A DNA stretch of 64,000 nucleotides from GCA-2687025 sp964473525 (lineage in GTDB: Bacteria; Poribacteria; WGA-4E; GCA-2687025): assembly GCA_964473525.1 (NCBI GenBank), contig CAYYPK010000005.1, positions 62,001 to 126,000 on the forward strand, in the 5' to 3' direction. The notes under the pieces are model-generated. The model did no database searches. It was not told the origin of the DNA and saw only the letters and a program-made list of their open reading frames with translations. Shown here in pieces: positions 43,584 through 52,326 of this stretch (position 1 is the first letter of the stretch; each line of letters starts with the position of its first letter). Made by a program: the position numbers and the translations under genes.

Positions 43584-44459
43584 ATGAAGCGCGACAGCGG
43601 CAAAGAGCCGCGTGACAGTTCCAGGCGAGACTTCCTGCACGCGGGGGCAGCGTCCCTCGCCGCGATTGTGGGTGGGTTCGCTGGCAAGGCGGCGGCGATA
43701 GACCGCGACGAAGTCGGCCACATCCTCGACCACCCTGAGCCGTTCGTCGAGGGTGGGGCGCAGGAGCGTATGCGCGCGGACCTCGTGCGCGCGCTGGCCA
43801 AGCCGACATCTCAGCGTCGGTGGATCATGGTGATGGATCTGCAGAAGTGCATTGGCTGCAAGGCGTGCACGGTGGCGTGCGTCGCGGAGAACGCGCTGCC
43901 TCCGGGCGTGGCGTACAGGCCGGTCACGCAGACGGAGGTCGGCGAGTTCCCAACCGTGCGCCTACAGTTCCTCCCACGCCCGTGCATGCACTGCGACAAC
44001 CCGCCATGCACCTCCGTGTGCCCCGTAGGCGCCACGTACAAACGCGACGACGGCATCGTCGCCGTCGACTACGACGACTGCATCGGGTGCCGCTACTGCA
44101 TAACTGCATGTCCTTACGGCGCGCGGTACTTCGACTTCGGCGAGTACTACGAGGACGGCACGCCGGAGATCATGTCCTATGAAACGCGACCCTCACCCGA
44201 ATACTCCGAAGACCGCGTCCGCCTAGTGAGCGACCACGGCGCGTCGCCCAAGGGCAACGTGCGCAAGTGCCAATTCTGCCTGCACCGCGTCGAGGACGGC
44301 TCGCTGCCCGCGTGCCTCGCGACCTGCCTGGGCGGCGCCACGTACTTCGGCGACTACGCGGATCGCGAGAGCCTCGTGCGCGAGCTCGTCGGCGAAGACC
44401 GCGTGATGAGACTCAAAGAAGAACTCGGCACGGAACCCAGCGTCTACTACCTCGTGTGA
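43584..44459 (+). CDS. Tat-exported four-cluster ferredoxin subunit (PsrB/TtrB-like)
   Basis: A 291-residue electron-transfer subunit. A Tat signal (SSRRDFLHAGAASLAAIVGG, twin arginine at 14-15) directs export. Sixteen cysteines form four [4Fe-4S] sets: CIGCKACTVAC, CMHCDNPPCTSVCP, CIGCRYCITACPYGAR and CQFCLHR..CLATC. This is the usual layout of HybA/PsrB/TtrB/ArrB-type subunits, which pass electrons from the membrane partner to the molybdenum subunit. GGGAG precedes the ATG. The long open frame upstream is not coding. The next two genes supply the catalytic and membrane subunits. Confidence 0.95.
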   Translation: MKRDSGKEPRDSSRRDFLHAGAASLAAIVGGFAGKAAAIDRDEVGHILDHPEPFVEGGAQERMRADLVRALAKPTSQRRWIMVMDLQKCIGCKACTVACVAENALPPGVAYRPVTQTEVGEFPTVRLQFLPRPCMHCDNPPCTSVCPVGATYKRDDGIVAVDYDDCIGCRYCITACPYGARYFDFGEYYEDGTPEIMSYETRPSPEYSEDRVRLVSDHGASPKGNVRKCQFCLHRVEDGSLPACLATCLGGATYFGDYADRESLVRELVGEDRVMRLKEELGTEPSVYYLV

Positions 44460-44487
44460 CCTCGTGTGGTTTTGGGGGACGAGAACG

Positions 44488-47400
44488 ATGTCGAAGAAGG
44501 ACGCACGGAACGGCTCACGCCCCGCGTCCGCGATGAGTCGGCGTGACTGGATCAAGAGCTCAGCATTCGTGGGTGGGTGCGCGGCCGCGTCTACGTTGGT
44601 TCCTGGCGCGCGCGCGGCGACCGCGAAGCCGGGACGCTATGAGCTGAACAAGCCGGAGAACGTGATCTACTCGTCGTGCCTGCAGTGCCACGTCGCCTGC
44701 CAGATCAAGGCGAAGACGTGGGACGGCACGCTGGCGAAGGTTGACGGCAGCCCGTACAGCCCGCTGAACGCCCTGCCGCACATCCCGTTCGAGACATCGC
44801 CCGTGGACGCCGTCGGCGTCGACGCCAAGCTGTGCGCCAAGGGTCAGTCAGGAATACAGACCTACTACGACCCCTACCGCATACGCACGGTGCTGAAACG
44901 CGTCGGCGAGCGTGGCTCGGGTGAGTGGGAGAGCATCCCGTTCGATAAGTTCATCGACGAGGTGACGCAGGGCGGTAAGCTGTTCCAGGGCATAGGCGAC
45001 AGCAGGCACTATCCCGGCTTCGACGAGGTGGTTGCGCTCCGCGACGCGGACCTGTCCAAGGCGATGGCGGCAGACGCCAAAGCGGTCGGGAAGGGCGACA
45101 TGTCCGTCGCCGCCTTCCAGCAGAAGTACGCCGACCACATGGACAAGCTCATCGACCCCGCGCATCCGGACCTGGGCCCGAAGAACAACGGGTTCGTGTT
45201 CGACGCCGGCCGCATCGAGCACGGTCGCAAAGAGCTGATGAAGTGGTTCACCAAGCAGTCGGTCGGCTCGCCGAACGCCTTCGAGCACACGACCATCTGT
45301 GAACAGTCCCACCACATCGCTTATGACGAGATGACCGGTGGGAACAACCACCACATGAAACCCGACCTCCAGAACGCGGAGTTCGTGATCTTCTGGGGTA
45401 CCGGAGCGTACACGGCGAACTTCGGTCTTACGCCGATGGCGGAGAAGGTCACCACCGGCAAGGTCGACCGCGGGCTCAAGACCGCCGTCATCGACCCTCG
45501 GCTGTCGAACGACGCGGGCAAGGCCGACTGGTGGCTGCCTGTGAAGCCCGGCGCCGACGGCGCGCTCGCGCTGGCGATGATCCGGTGGATGCTCGAAAAC
45601 AACAGGTACGACGCCCAATACCTCGCCAACGCGAACAAGGCAGCCGCCGCCGAAGACGGCGAGCCCACGTGGACCAACGGCACGCACCTCGTGAAGTTCG
45701 AGGACGGTCGTGGCGCCGCGCGCGTGTCCGCCGCGGAAGTGGGCGTGGGTTCAGAGGACCAGTACGTCGTCTCAGTTGGCGGCGACCTGATCGCCGTGAC
45801 CGAGGATGACGAAGACACCCCCGTGCATGGCGACCTGTTCGTCGACGCCGAGGTCGGCGGGTTGCGGCTGAAGTCCGCGCTGGATCTGCTGCGCGTAGAG
45901 GCGATGTCGAGGACGCAGGAGCAATATGAGGCGATCACCGGCGTGCCTGAACGTCAGGTGGCAGAAGTGGCGCGTGAGTTCACGTCGCACGGCAAGCGCG
46001 CCGTCGTCGAGCTGTACCGCGGCCCGGTACAGCATACCGATGGCTATTACGCTGGCTCGGCGATCATCGCGATGAACGTGCTGATCGGGAACGCCGACTG
46101 GAAGGGCGGCCTGCAGAAGGGCGGCGGCCACTGGCACGAATTCGGCGGGAAGTCTGGCAACGTGTACCAGTTCGCCGACATGCACCCGGGCGCGCTAAAG
46201 GCGTTTGGCCCGACGATGACGCGCGAGAAACACCGCTACGAGGACTACACGCTGTTCCGCGAGGAAGGCTACCCGGCGAAACGTCCGTGGTACCCGTTCT
46301 CCGGGAACATCTACCAGGAGATCATCCCCTCGTTCGCGCAGGGATACCCCTACCCGGGACAGATCCTCTTTCTGCACATGGGCACGCCTGCCCTCGCCAG
46401 CCCCGCTGGCGACAAGGTCATCGCGATGCTGCAGGACCCCGACAAGGTTCCGCTGTTCATCTCGTGCGACATCGTCATCGGCGAGACGACGATGTACGCG
46501 GACTACGTGCTGCCCGACCTGACGTACATGGAGCGCTGGGGAACGCCGCACGTCACGCCCGACGTTACGACGATGACCAGCAAGGTGCGCCAGCCGGTCG
46601 CCAAGCCGCTTACCGAAGACGTCACCATCGACGGCGAGACGATGCCGATTTCGTTGGAGGCGTTCCTGATAGCCGTTGCCAAACGGCTTGGCCTGTCGGG
46701 CTTCGGCGACGACGCCTTCGGGCCGGGGATGCACTTCAACCGACCCGAGGACTGGCACCTCAAGGCGATCGCGAACATCGCCCTGGGCGACAAGCCTGGC
46801 GAAGTCGTCCCGGACGCGTCGCCAGCGGAGCACGACCTGCTCGTCAAGTCGCGTCGCCATCTGCCACCGTCGGTGTTCGACCTGGCGGCCTGGAAGCGCG
46901 CGGTGCGTCCCGAGGAGTGGTCGAAGGTCGTCTACGTCCTGAACCGCGGTGGGCGGTACGCGCCGTTCGGCAGCGGATACAGCGGCGACTACATGAAGAG
47001 GAAGATGGGAACCATGTTCCACCTCTTCGTCGACGCCGTCGCCGCCCAGCGGAACAGCATGAGCGGCGAGTATTTCTCCGGCGTGCCGGAGTACCGCGGA
47101 CAGTACGACGCCGCAGGCGCCACGCTGAATCGTGGAGGCGCCTACCCGTACCTGCTCATCACGTTCAAGGAGGCGTTCGGGGGGCACTCCCGGACCATCT
47201 CCAACTACTGGACGAACGTGGCGATGATGCCGGAAAACATGCTCTGGATCAGCGCGAAGGACGCCGCGCGACTCGGTCTGCGGCAGTTCCAAGAGGTACG
47301 GCTGACGTCGCCCGCACAGCCGAAGGGCACGCTCGACGTCGGTGACGGCCGCACGCTGGACTTCGTCGCCAAGGTGGACATCCGCGAGGGCATGCTCCCC

Positions 47401-47622
47401 GGCACGGTCGGGCTGTCCTGGCACTACGGACACTGGGCGTACGGCTCGAACGACGTCGTCGTCGATGGCTCCGTCATCAAGGGTGACGCGCGAAGGGCGG
47501 CGGGGCTCTGCCCGAATCCGCTGATGGACGTCGATCCGATCTTGAAGGACGTGTGCCTGACCGACCCGGTCGGCGCCAGCGCGTCGTTCTTCGACACTTA
47601 CGTCAACGTGACGCCCGTATAG
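44488..47622 (+). CDS. Tat-exported molybdopterin oxidoreductase, TtrA/ArrA/SrrA-like
   Basis: A 1044-residue catalytic subunit. The Tat signal contains AMSRRDWIKSSAFVGG; the proximal [4Fe-4S] site is C64-x2-C67-x3-C71 plus C116 (LCAKGQSG). Cys271 in EHTTICEQSHHIAYD is the likely molybdenum ligand. The long insertion PAHPDLGPKNNGFVFDAGR, the ending VAKRLGLSGFGDDAF and the size fit tetrathionate reductase TtrA (about 1020 residues) better than ArrA (about 850). Other oxyanions such as selenate are possible. GGGGGA lies eight bases before the ATG. It follows the ferredoxin by 28 bases and acts in the periplasm. Confidence 0.9.
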   Translation: MSKKDARNGSRPASAMSRRDWIKSSAFVGGCAAASTLVPGARAATAKPGRYELNKPENVIYSSCLQCHVACQIKAKTWDGTLAKVDGSPYSPLNALPHIPFETSPVDAVGVDAKLCAKGQSGIQTYYDPYRIRTVLKRVGERGSGEWESIPFDKFIDEVTQGGKLFQGIGDSRHYPGFDEVVALRDADLSKAMAADAKAVGKGDMSVAAFQQKYADHMDKLIDPAHPDLGPKNNGFVFDAGRIEHGRKELMKWFTKQSVGSPNAFEHTTICEQSHHIAYDEMTGGNNHHMKPDLQNAEFVIFWGTGAYTANFGLTPMAEKVTTGKVDRGLKTAVIDPRLSNDAGKADWWLPVKPGADGALALAMIRWMLENNRYDAQYLANANKAAAAEDGEPTWTNGTHLVKFEDGRGAARVSAAEVGVGSEDQYVVSVGGDLIAVTEDDEDTPVHGDLFVDAEVGGLRLKSALDLLRVEAMSRTQEQYEAITGVPERQVAEVAREFTSHGKRAVVELYRGPVQHTDGYYAGSAIIAMNVLIGNADWKGGLQKGGGHWHEFGGKSGNVYQFADMHPGALKAFGPTMTREKHRYEDYTLFREEGYPAKRPWYPFSGNIYQEIIPSFAQGYPYPGQILFLHMGTPALASPAGDKVIAMLQDPDKVPLFISCDIVIGETTMYADYVLPDLTYMERWGTPHVTPDVTTMTSKVRQPVAKPLTEDVTIDGETMPISLEAFLIAVAKRLGLSGFGDDAFGPGMHFNRPEDWHLKAIANIALGDKPGEVVPDASPAEHDLLVKSRRHLPPSVFDLAAWKRAVRPEEWSKVVYVLNRGGRYAPFGSGYSGDYMKRKMGTMFHLFVDAVAAQRNSMSGEYFSGVPEYRGQYDAAGATLNRGGAYPYLLITFKEAFGGHSRTISNYWTNVAMMPENMLWISAKDAARLGLRQFQEVRLTSPAQPKGTLDVGDGRTLDFVAKVDIREGMLPGTVGLSWHYGHWAYGSNDVVVDGSVIKGDARRAAGLCPNPLMDVDPILKDVCLTDPVGASASFFDTYVNVTPV

Positions 47623-47638
47623 CGGCGCGAACGCCGAT

Positions 47639-47666
47639 GCGCCGGACGCCGTCGCGCGTCCGGCGC
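47639..47666 (+). repeat. Perfect 11-base hairpin between catalytic and membrane subunits
   Basis: GCGCCGGACGC and GCGTCCGGCGC are exact inverse arms with a six-base loop (CGTCGC). The hairpin lies after the catalytic subunit stop and just before the AGGGAAGG ribosome site of the NrfD gene. There is no T-run, so it more likely adjusts mRNA decay or expression ratio than ends transcription. Confidence 0.7.
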
Positions 47667-47686
47667 CTCCAGGGAAGGTGAGCGAG

Positions 47687-48937
47687 ATGGCGACGAATGG
47701 GCGTGGGCTGAAGCGAGTGTTCTGGCTTCTCGGGGTGGCGCTGCTCGCGGTGGGCACGATCGGGTGGTACGACCGGTTTGCCAACGGGCACCGTAACGCC
47801 AACTACGGGAGCTTCGTTACGTGGGGTCTCTCGGTGGCGGCGTACGTGTACTTCATGGGACTGTCCGCCGGGTCGTTCCTAATCTCATCACTGGTGTACG
47901 TGTTCCGCGTCAAGCGGTTTGAGAACGTGGCGCGTCTGGCGGTGTTCACGGCCGTCGTGACGCTGATACTGGGCTTGCTGTCCATCGTCGTGGATCTGGG
48001 GCACATGGGGCGCGCGTATCGCGTGCTGCTGCACCCCAACTTCTCGTCACCGATGGCATGGATGATCTGGGCGTACCTCGTGTACTTCATCCTGCTGATG
48101 ACGCAGTTCTGGCTGCTGATCCGAGCTGACGTGGCGCGTGGTGCGACCAACTCGGGCTTCCGCGCGGCGGTGTGCCGTCTCGTCGCATTGGGCTCGAAGG
48201 ACACGTCGGCCGAGAGCGCGGAGAGAGACCTACGCCGCGCGCGCGTGTTTGCCACGATCGGCCTTCCTGTCGCGCTGATGTTCCCGGCTGGCGTAGGCGC
48301 GCTCTTCGGCGTGGTCGCGGCGCGCCCGGCGTGGCACAGCGGCCTGTTCCCGGTGCTGTTCCTACTGTCGGCGGTGGCCAGTGGCGCCGCGCTGCTCACG
48401 GTTACGGCCGCGGTCTTCCAGGAGGGATGGCGGCGAAATCGGGAAACCGTCATCGCGCTCGGTCGTCTTACACTGATAGCGCTCGGGCTGGTCGTCGTGT
48501 GCGAGGTGTCGGAATTCCTGGTGGGCCTCTACGGCGGCGTGCCTGGACACGTGCACGCGCTAGGGCTCGTGCTGAGCGGGCAGTACTGGTGGGTGTTCTG
48601 GGTATGGCAGTTCGCTCTCGGCGCGGTGGTTCCGATCCTGCTGCTGTCGATGCCCACGCGCAACGACCCTCGGATAGTGTCGCTAGCAGGTCTGCTGGTC
48701 GCGCTGGGGTTCATCGGGGTGCGACTGAACATCGTCATCCCCAGTCTGGCGGGCGAGGAACTGAGCGGTCTCTCCGAGGCGTTCGTGTCCTCACGACTAC
48801 AGACATCCTACTTCCCGAGTTCGACGGAATGGCTACTCGTCGCCGGCGTAGTCGGGCTTGGTCTCCTGCTGTTTGGCGTCGGCGAAACACTAATACCCAA
48901 GTCGCGCGACGACCTGTCGAGCGCGGCGGAGGCATAA
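47687..48937 (+). CDS. NrfD/PsrC-type membrane quinol subunit
   Basis: A 416-residue membrane protein of the polysulfide reductase NrfD family, with about nine to ten hydrophobic helices. Family-like stretches are YGSFVTWGLSVAAYVYFMGL, DLGHMGRAYRVLLHPNFSSP and SSPMAWMIWAYLVYF, and WVFWVWQFALGAVVPILLL near residue 300. It exchanges electrons with quinol and anchors the exported subunits. The start is ATG 47687 because AAGGTGAG sits immediately upstream; GTG 47678 is possible. The C-terminal 60 residues add an extra helix ahead of a short tail. Confidence 0.94.
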   Translation: MATNGRGLKRVFWLLGVALLAVGTIGWYDRFANGHRNANYGSFVTWGLSVAAYVYFMGLSAGSFLISSLVYVFRVKRFENVARLAVFTAVVTLILGLLSIVVDLGHMGRAYRVLLHPNFSSPMAWMIWAYLVYFILLMTQFWLLIRADVARGATNSGFRAAVCRLVALGSKDTSAESAERDLRRARVFATIGLPVALMFPAGVGALFGVVAARPAWHSGLFPVLFLLSAVASGAALLTVTAAVFQEGWRRNRETVIALGRLTLIALGLVVVCEVSEFLVGLYGGVPGHVHALGLVLSGQYWWVFWVWQFALGAVVPILLLSMPTRNDPRIVSLAGLLVALGFIGVRLNIVIPSLAGEELSGLSEAFVSSRLQTSYFPSSTEWLLVAGVVGLGLLLFGVGETLIPKSRDDLSSAAEA

Positions 48938-48966
48938 CACGCGGCACGGCCGCGAGGAGTGATTGT

Positions 48967-49998
48967 ATGAGACGGTTGTCGTTTGGGTTGGCGGCTCTTC
49001 TGGCGCTCTCGGCCGCGCCGCAGATGGTCGTGGCGGGGGAAGACGCGCCGAAGCCGACGAGTAAGATCAGCGGGTACACGCTCTTCGACTACTCGTACGT
49101 CGTGGACTCAGCGGACGAGGGCGCCAAGGAGGTATTCGGCGCCAAGATCAGGCGCGTGTACCTCACGTACGACTACGCCGCGAAGCCCAACTACAAGGCC
49201 CGCGTGCGCATTGAGACCAACGACGGCGTGAACTTCCTCACCGCCCCCGAGAAGTCGAAGGTGGGCGTGTTGGTCAAGGACGCCTACATGCAGTGGGCCA
49301 TCACCGCGGACTGGGCGAAGTCGCTCAAGCCGTCCCTGATCTTCGGGATTCAGTCGACGCCTTCATGGGGCCATGTAGAGGAAGCCGCCTGGAAGTACCG
49401 GTCGATCGAAAAGACCCAGTTGGACCTGCGCAAGATCGCATCGTCGCGCGACCTTGGCATAGGCGTGAAGGGAGCGCTGTCCGACTCGGGGGTGTCGTAC
49501 CAGTTCCTCGTCGGCAACGACACGACCAAGGCGGAAACCAACAAGGAGAAGCGGTTCTACGGGTCCGTGGCCTACCGCAACAGCGACCTCGTTGGCGAAG
49601 TGTACGGACACCTGCGCCAGGGCTCCGGTGACGAGAGCGAAGTCACCGGCAAGGCGGTTGTAGGCTACGACAACGGCGAATACGCGGGGTACGTCTCCGC
49701 CTTCAGCCGGATGACGTCGGATGTCGGCGATGTCGCCGGCGCCGATCAGACCTCGACGGGCGTGTCAGCGTTCGGCCGTTACGCGCTTCTGGACGACGTC
49801 GAGCTCGTCTTTCGTGGCGACATCTACGACCCGGACTCAGACGTCGAGGACGACGCCAAGACGCTGGCCATCGTCGCGGCGGCTTACCGCCCCATCCCGC
49901 AGGTGGCGTTCATGCCGAACGTGTGGATCGAGATCCCCGAGAACTCAGATGACAACTCAGAGGTTCTCGGGCGCCTGACCGTCCACTACAAGTTCTAA
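48967..49998 (+). CDS. Outer-membrane porin-like barrel protein
   Basis: A 343-residue exported protein (signal peptide MRRLSFGLAALLALSAAPQM, cleavage near VVAG). Alternating polar and aromatic strands (ISGYTLFDYSYVVD, RVYLTYDYAAKPNYKARVRI, FYGSVAYRNSDLVGEVYGHL) and a final ..LTVHYKF with terminal phenylalanine are marks of an outer-membrane barrel recognised by the BAM machinery. GGAG lies in front of the ATG. It is the last gene of the respiratory run and may admit the oxyanion substrate. A strong hairpin follows the stop. Confidence 0.87.
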   Translation: MRRLSFGLAALLALSAAPQMVVAGEDAPKPTSKISGYTLFDYSYVVDSADEGAKEVFGAKIRRVYLTYDYAAKPNYKARVRIETNDGVNFLTAPEKSKVGVLVKDAYMQWAITADWAKSLKPSLIFGIQSTPSWGHVEEAAWKYRSIEKTQLDLRKIASSRDLGIGVKGALSDSGVSYQFLVGNDTTKAETNKEKRFYGSVAYRNSDLVGEVYGHLRQGSGDESEVTGKAVVGYDNGEYAGYVSAFSRMTSDVGDVAGADQTSTGVSAFGRYALLDDVELVFRGDIYDPDSDVEDDAKTLAIVAAAYRPIPQVAFMPNVWIEIPENSDDNSEVLGRLTVHYKF

Positions 49999-50008
49999 CG
50001 ACCCTCTC

Positions 50009-50036
50009 GGCGCGGCGTCCTCGTGGGCGCCGCGCC
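50009..50036. terminator. Strong hairpin after the porin gene
   Basis: GGCGCGGCG (50009-50017) and CGCCGCGCC (50028-50036) are perfect nine-base inverse arms around a ten-base loop, eleven bases after the porin stop. A pyrimidine-rich stretch (CTACCTTCCTCTCTC) follows. It separates the plus-strand run from the minus-strand small gene and may act in both directions. Confidence 0.7.
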
Positions 50037-50057
50037 ACTACCTTCCTCTCTCGCGCG

Positions 50058-50231
50058 CTACTCCGCCTTCCGCAACTGCCCATCGCGCACGACGAAGCGT
50101 CGCCGACCGATGATGAGCACGGCGCCCTCACCGACCTCCATCGCGCGCGCGTAGTCCAGCAGCACGCGTTCCACCCACTGCCGCACGTCCTCCTCAATGC
50201 GCTTCTCCTCCGCCTTGCTGACTTCCCGCAC
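50058..50231 (-). CDS. Small basic/acidic protein of 57 residues
   Basis: A small gene starting at GTG with GAGGG about nine bases upstream and an in-frame stop just before. The product begins MREVSKAEEKRIEEDVRQWV, continues with an amphipathic helix (ERVLLDYARAMEVG) and ends with a beta-hairpin-like segment EGAVLIIGRRRFVVRDGQL. The charged-helix plus hairpin pattern and absence of signal peptide suggest a small soluble protein. I do not recognise it. Its codon use is like its neighbours. It is convergent with the porin gene. Confidence 0.6.
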   Translation of the reverse strand: MREVSKAEEKRIEEDVRQWVERVLLDYARAMEVGEGAVLIIGRRRFVVRDGQLRKAE

Positions 50232-50402
50232 GGCTGGCTACCCTCACCACTGCGTTGCCGATCCGCGGCCCTAGTAGTACATATAGACTACGGCCGTGTC
50301 AACGCGTCGTCTTCCGCGCCGGATGAGGACATGGGCGCGCACGCAACACAGCCCACGTGGCGTGGCGCCGCGCGGGCTGTGTCTTGGACAGTTCGTAGCG
50401 AG

Positions 50403-51167
50403 CTACCGCCTGAGGGCGGCCCAGGTCGTTGCCGCCTTGCCGGCGGGATCGACGGCCGTGCCTCCCGGCATGGCGCCGTCGGCCATGATGGCGTTCACCT
50501 CGGCGCTCGTGAGGCCGCGCTTCCAGATGCTCATGTCGTCCATGAGCCCGGTGAAGGGCCGCGCGTCGTCGATGTTCATACCGACGCGCGCGCCAAGGCC
50601 CCAGTCTGCGGCGATCTGGCTGCCTCCGTCGCCCTCGCCCACCAACTCGCCGTTGATGTACAGCGCCGCGCCCGAGCCGCTGTCATAGACCCCGCCGAAG
50701 TGAAGCCACTCGCCGGCTGTCGATACGCCTGCGCGTATGTCGAAGATGGTCGTGCCACCGTCGGTTCGCAGCAGCCAGCGGAAGTTGCCGCCGCTACGCA
50801 CCTCGGGATGTATGAGCCACGTCTCGTCGCTCGCGCGAGCGTTGAATATGGCGTGGTCGTTGCCGAGTGAGTCCACGTTCACCCACGCCAGGACGCTCAT
50901 GCCGTCGCGGGGGGTGTCGGTCCAGCTTGCGCCGTCGAGGTCGATGTAGCTTCCTGCGGCGAACCGCGCCGCCTTGCCGATCTTGCCGTCGTCGACGATG
51001 TCTATCTGGCCGTTCACCGTGCCATTCAGGCCGTTATCGGCCTTGTTCACGATGGCGTCGCCGTCGATGGCCTCGTAATCCAGATACAAGATGAGATCGG
51101 CGTCCTGTGCCGCGGCAGTGAACGCTACGAGCGCTCCTAGCGCTATCGCGAACGCGCCTGTACGCAT
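50403..51167 (-). CDS. Secreted LamG/concanavalin-type domain protein
   Basis: A 254-residue exported protein: signal peptide MRTGAFAIALGALVAFTAAA, then a LamG/jellyroll domain with DLILYLDYEAIDGDAIVNKA, GLNGTVNG, GKAARFAAGSYIDL, MSVLAWVNVD, GEWLHFGGVYDS, ALYINGELVGEG and PFTGLMDDMSIWKRGLTSAE. It ends with AVDPAGKAATTWAALRR, a tail I associate with LamG proteins of Poribacteria. GGAGGA lies nine bases upstream. Glycan binding is plausible; no enzyme domain is attached. Confidence 0.92.
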   Translation of the reverse strand: MRTGAFAIALGALVAFTAAAQDADLILYLDYEAIDGDAIVNKADNGLNGTVNGQIDIVDDGKIGKAARFAAGSYIDLDGASWTDTPRDGMSVLAWVNVDSLGNDHAIFNARASDETWLIHPEVRSGGNFRWLLRTDGGTTIFDIRAGVSTAGEWLHFGGVYDSGSGAALYINGELVGEGDGGSQIAADWGLGARVGMNIDDARPFTGLMDDMSIWKRGLTSAEVNAIMADGAMPGGTAVDPAGKAATTWAALRR

Positions 51168-51282
51168 CGCTCCAGTCCTCCAGGCATGTGTGGCCGCCGA
51201 CGTGGCGTCCACGGAGTCGAGTCCGCGTAGGATACCACCCGCGCGGACTTGTCGCAAGGCGATGGGCGGAGTACGCGCGCGC

Positions 51283-52326
51283 CTAGCGTTCGCTGGGTCC
51301 GACGACGGGGTGCGGGCTCAGGTCGAGGTCGGCGTCGAGTCCGATCTCATCCACGCTCACCTCACGGCGTTCCATGGCGGAGCGATGCAAGGCGAAGAGG
51401 CATTGCAGGACGTGCAGGTTCCCGCGCCCGTCGGTCTTCGGCGTGGCCCCGCTTGCGATGCAGGCCAGGAAGTGTGACATAGAGCCGCCGAAGGCGTCCG
51501 GGAACCACGTGCCTTCGATCTCCGGGGAGATGACGCGCGGCTCCGGGCTCTCGACGTGGACCTCCATCTTCTCGCTGTGCCCGCAGATGGAGCCTCGGGA
51601 GCCCTGCACGCGTATCTCCTCGTGGGGATGCGGATGCGTGTGCCCCGCCGCGCCGAGGAAGCTCCAGTTGCACGACAGGAGCCCCGCGACGCCGCTCTCG
51701 AACCGCACCAGCGCGTGCGCCGCCACCTCGCGTTCAGCCGCCGGGACGTCGTGGCCATGGGCCTGGCAATAGACAGTCGCCATTGGCCCAAACCAGTTCG
51801 CCGCCAGGGCGACGTGGTGGACCATCATCGCCGGTATCAGCCGTCGCTCCGGGAAGTCCATGAACCGCCCATCGCAAGTGATGGACATGTGGTAGATGTC
51901 GCCCAGGGACTCGAGGTACGGCTCGACGGCGAGGAACCCCGGCACATAGCAGGAGTTCTGGTTCACCATGAGCATGACGCCGTGCTTCTCACACGCCTCG
52001 ACCATGCCCACCGCCTGCCGCATGCTCATGGCGAACGGCTTCTGACAGAGCACGTGCTTGCCTGCGGCGGCGGCCGCCTCGACAACCGGCCAGCGTTGCC
52101 ACGGCTGCAACGCGACATCGACTACGTGGACAGCGGGGTCGGCGATCATGTCGTAGACGTTCGCGTACGTCGACGATATCCCGAAGCTCTCGGCCGTGCG
52201 CGCCAGCAGCTCGTCGTTCAGGTCGCATATCGCCGCGACGCGCAGACCTCGCCGGCGGTACGCCTCCAGGTGCTGCTGCCCAATGCCCAAACCGACGAGA
52301 CCAATGCCGTGCTCGGTCGCGGTCAT
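51283..52326 (-). CDS. Gfo/Idh/MocA oxidoreductase with QKP motif
   Basis: A 347-residue oxidoreductase. The Rossmann entry is IGLVGLGIGQQHLEAYR; the EKP block reads LCQKPFAMSM (QKP, lysine retained); the H-x-x-H-like MMVHHVALAANWFG occupies the catalytic-histidine region. The ATG overlaps the upstream stop codon as ATGA, so it is coupled to a sulfotransferase. The frame continues upstream only as a shadow. A sulfated or sugar-derived substrate is suggested by the coupling but not shown. Confidence 0.92.
   Translation of the reverse strand: MTATEHGIGLVGLGIGQQHLEAYRRRGLRVAAICDLNDELLARTAESFGISSTYANVYDMIADPAVHVVDVALQPWQRWPVVEAAAAAGKHVLCQKPFAMSMRQAVGMVEACEKHGVMLMVNQNSCYVPGFLAVEPYLESLGDIYHMSITCDGRFMDFPERRLIPAMMVHHVALAANWFGPMATVYCQAHGHDVPAAEREVAAHALVRFESGVAGLLSCNWSFLGAAGHTHPHPHEEIRVQGSRGSICGHSEKMEVHVESPEPRVISPEIEGTWFPDAFGGSMSHFLACIASGATPKTDGRGNLHVLQCLFALHRSAMERREVSVDEIGLDADLDLSPHPVVGPSER

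Noticed and set aside
46195..47802. Minus-strand frame of 535 codons across the molybdopterin gene
   Set aside because: Arg/His/Val-rich shadow of a strongly supported plus-strand gene; no recognisable domain.
48172..48966. Upstream part of the porin frame
   Set aside because: It overlaps the NrfD gene in another frame; a signal peptide starts at 48967.
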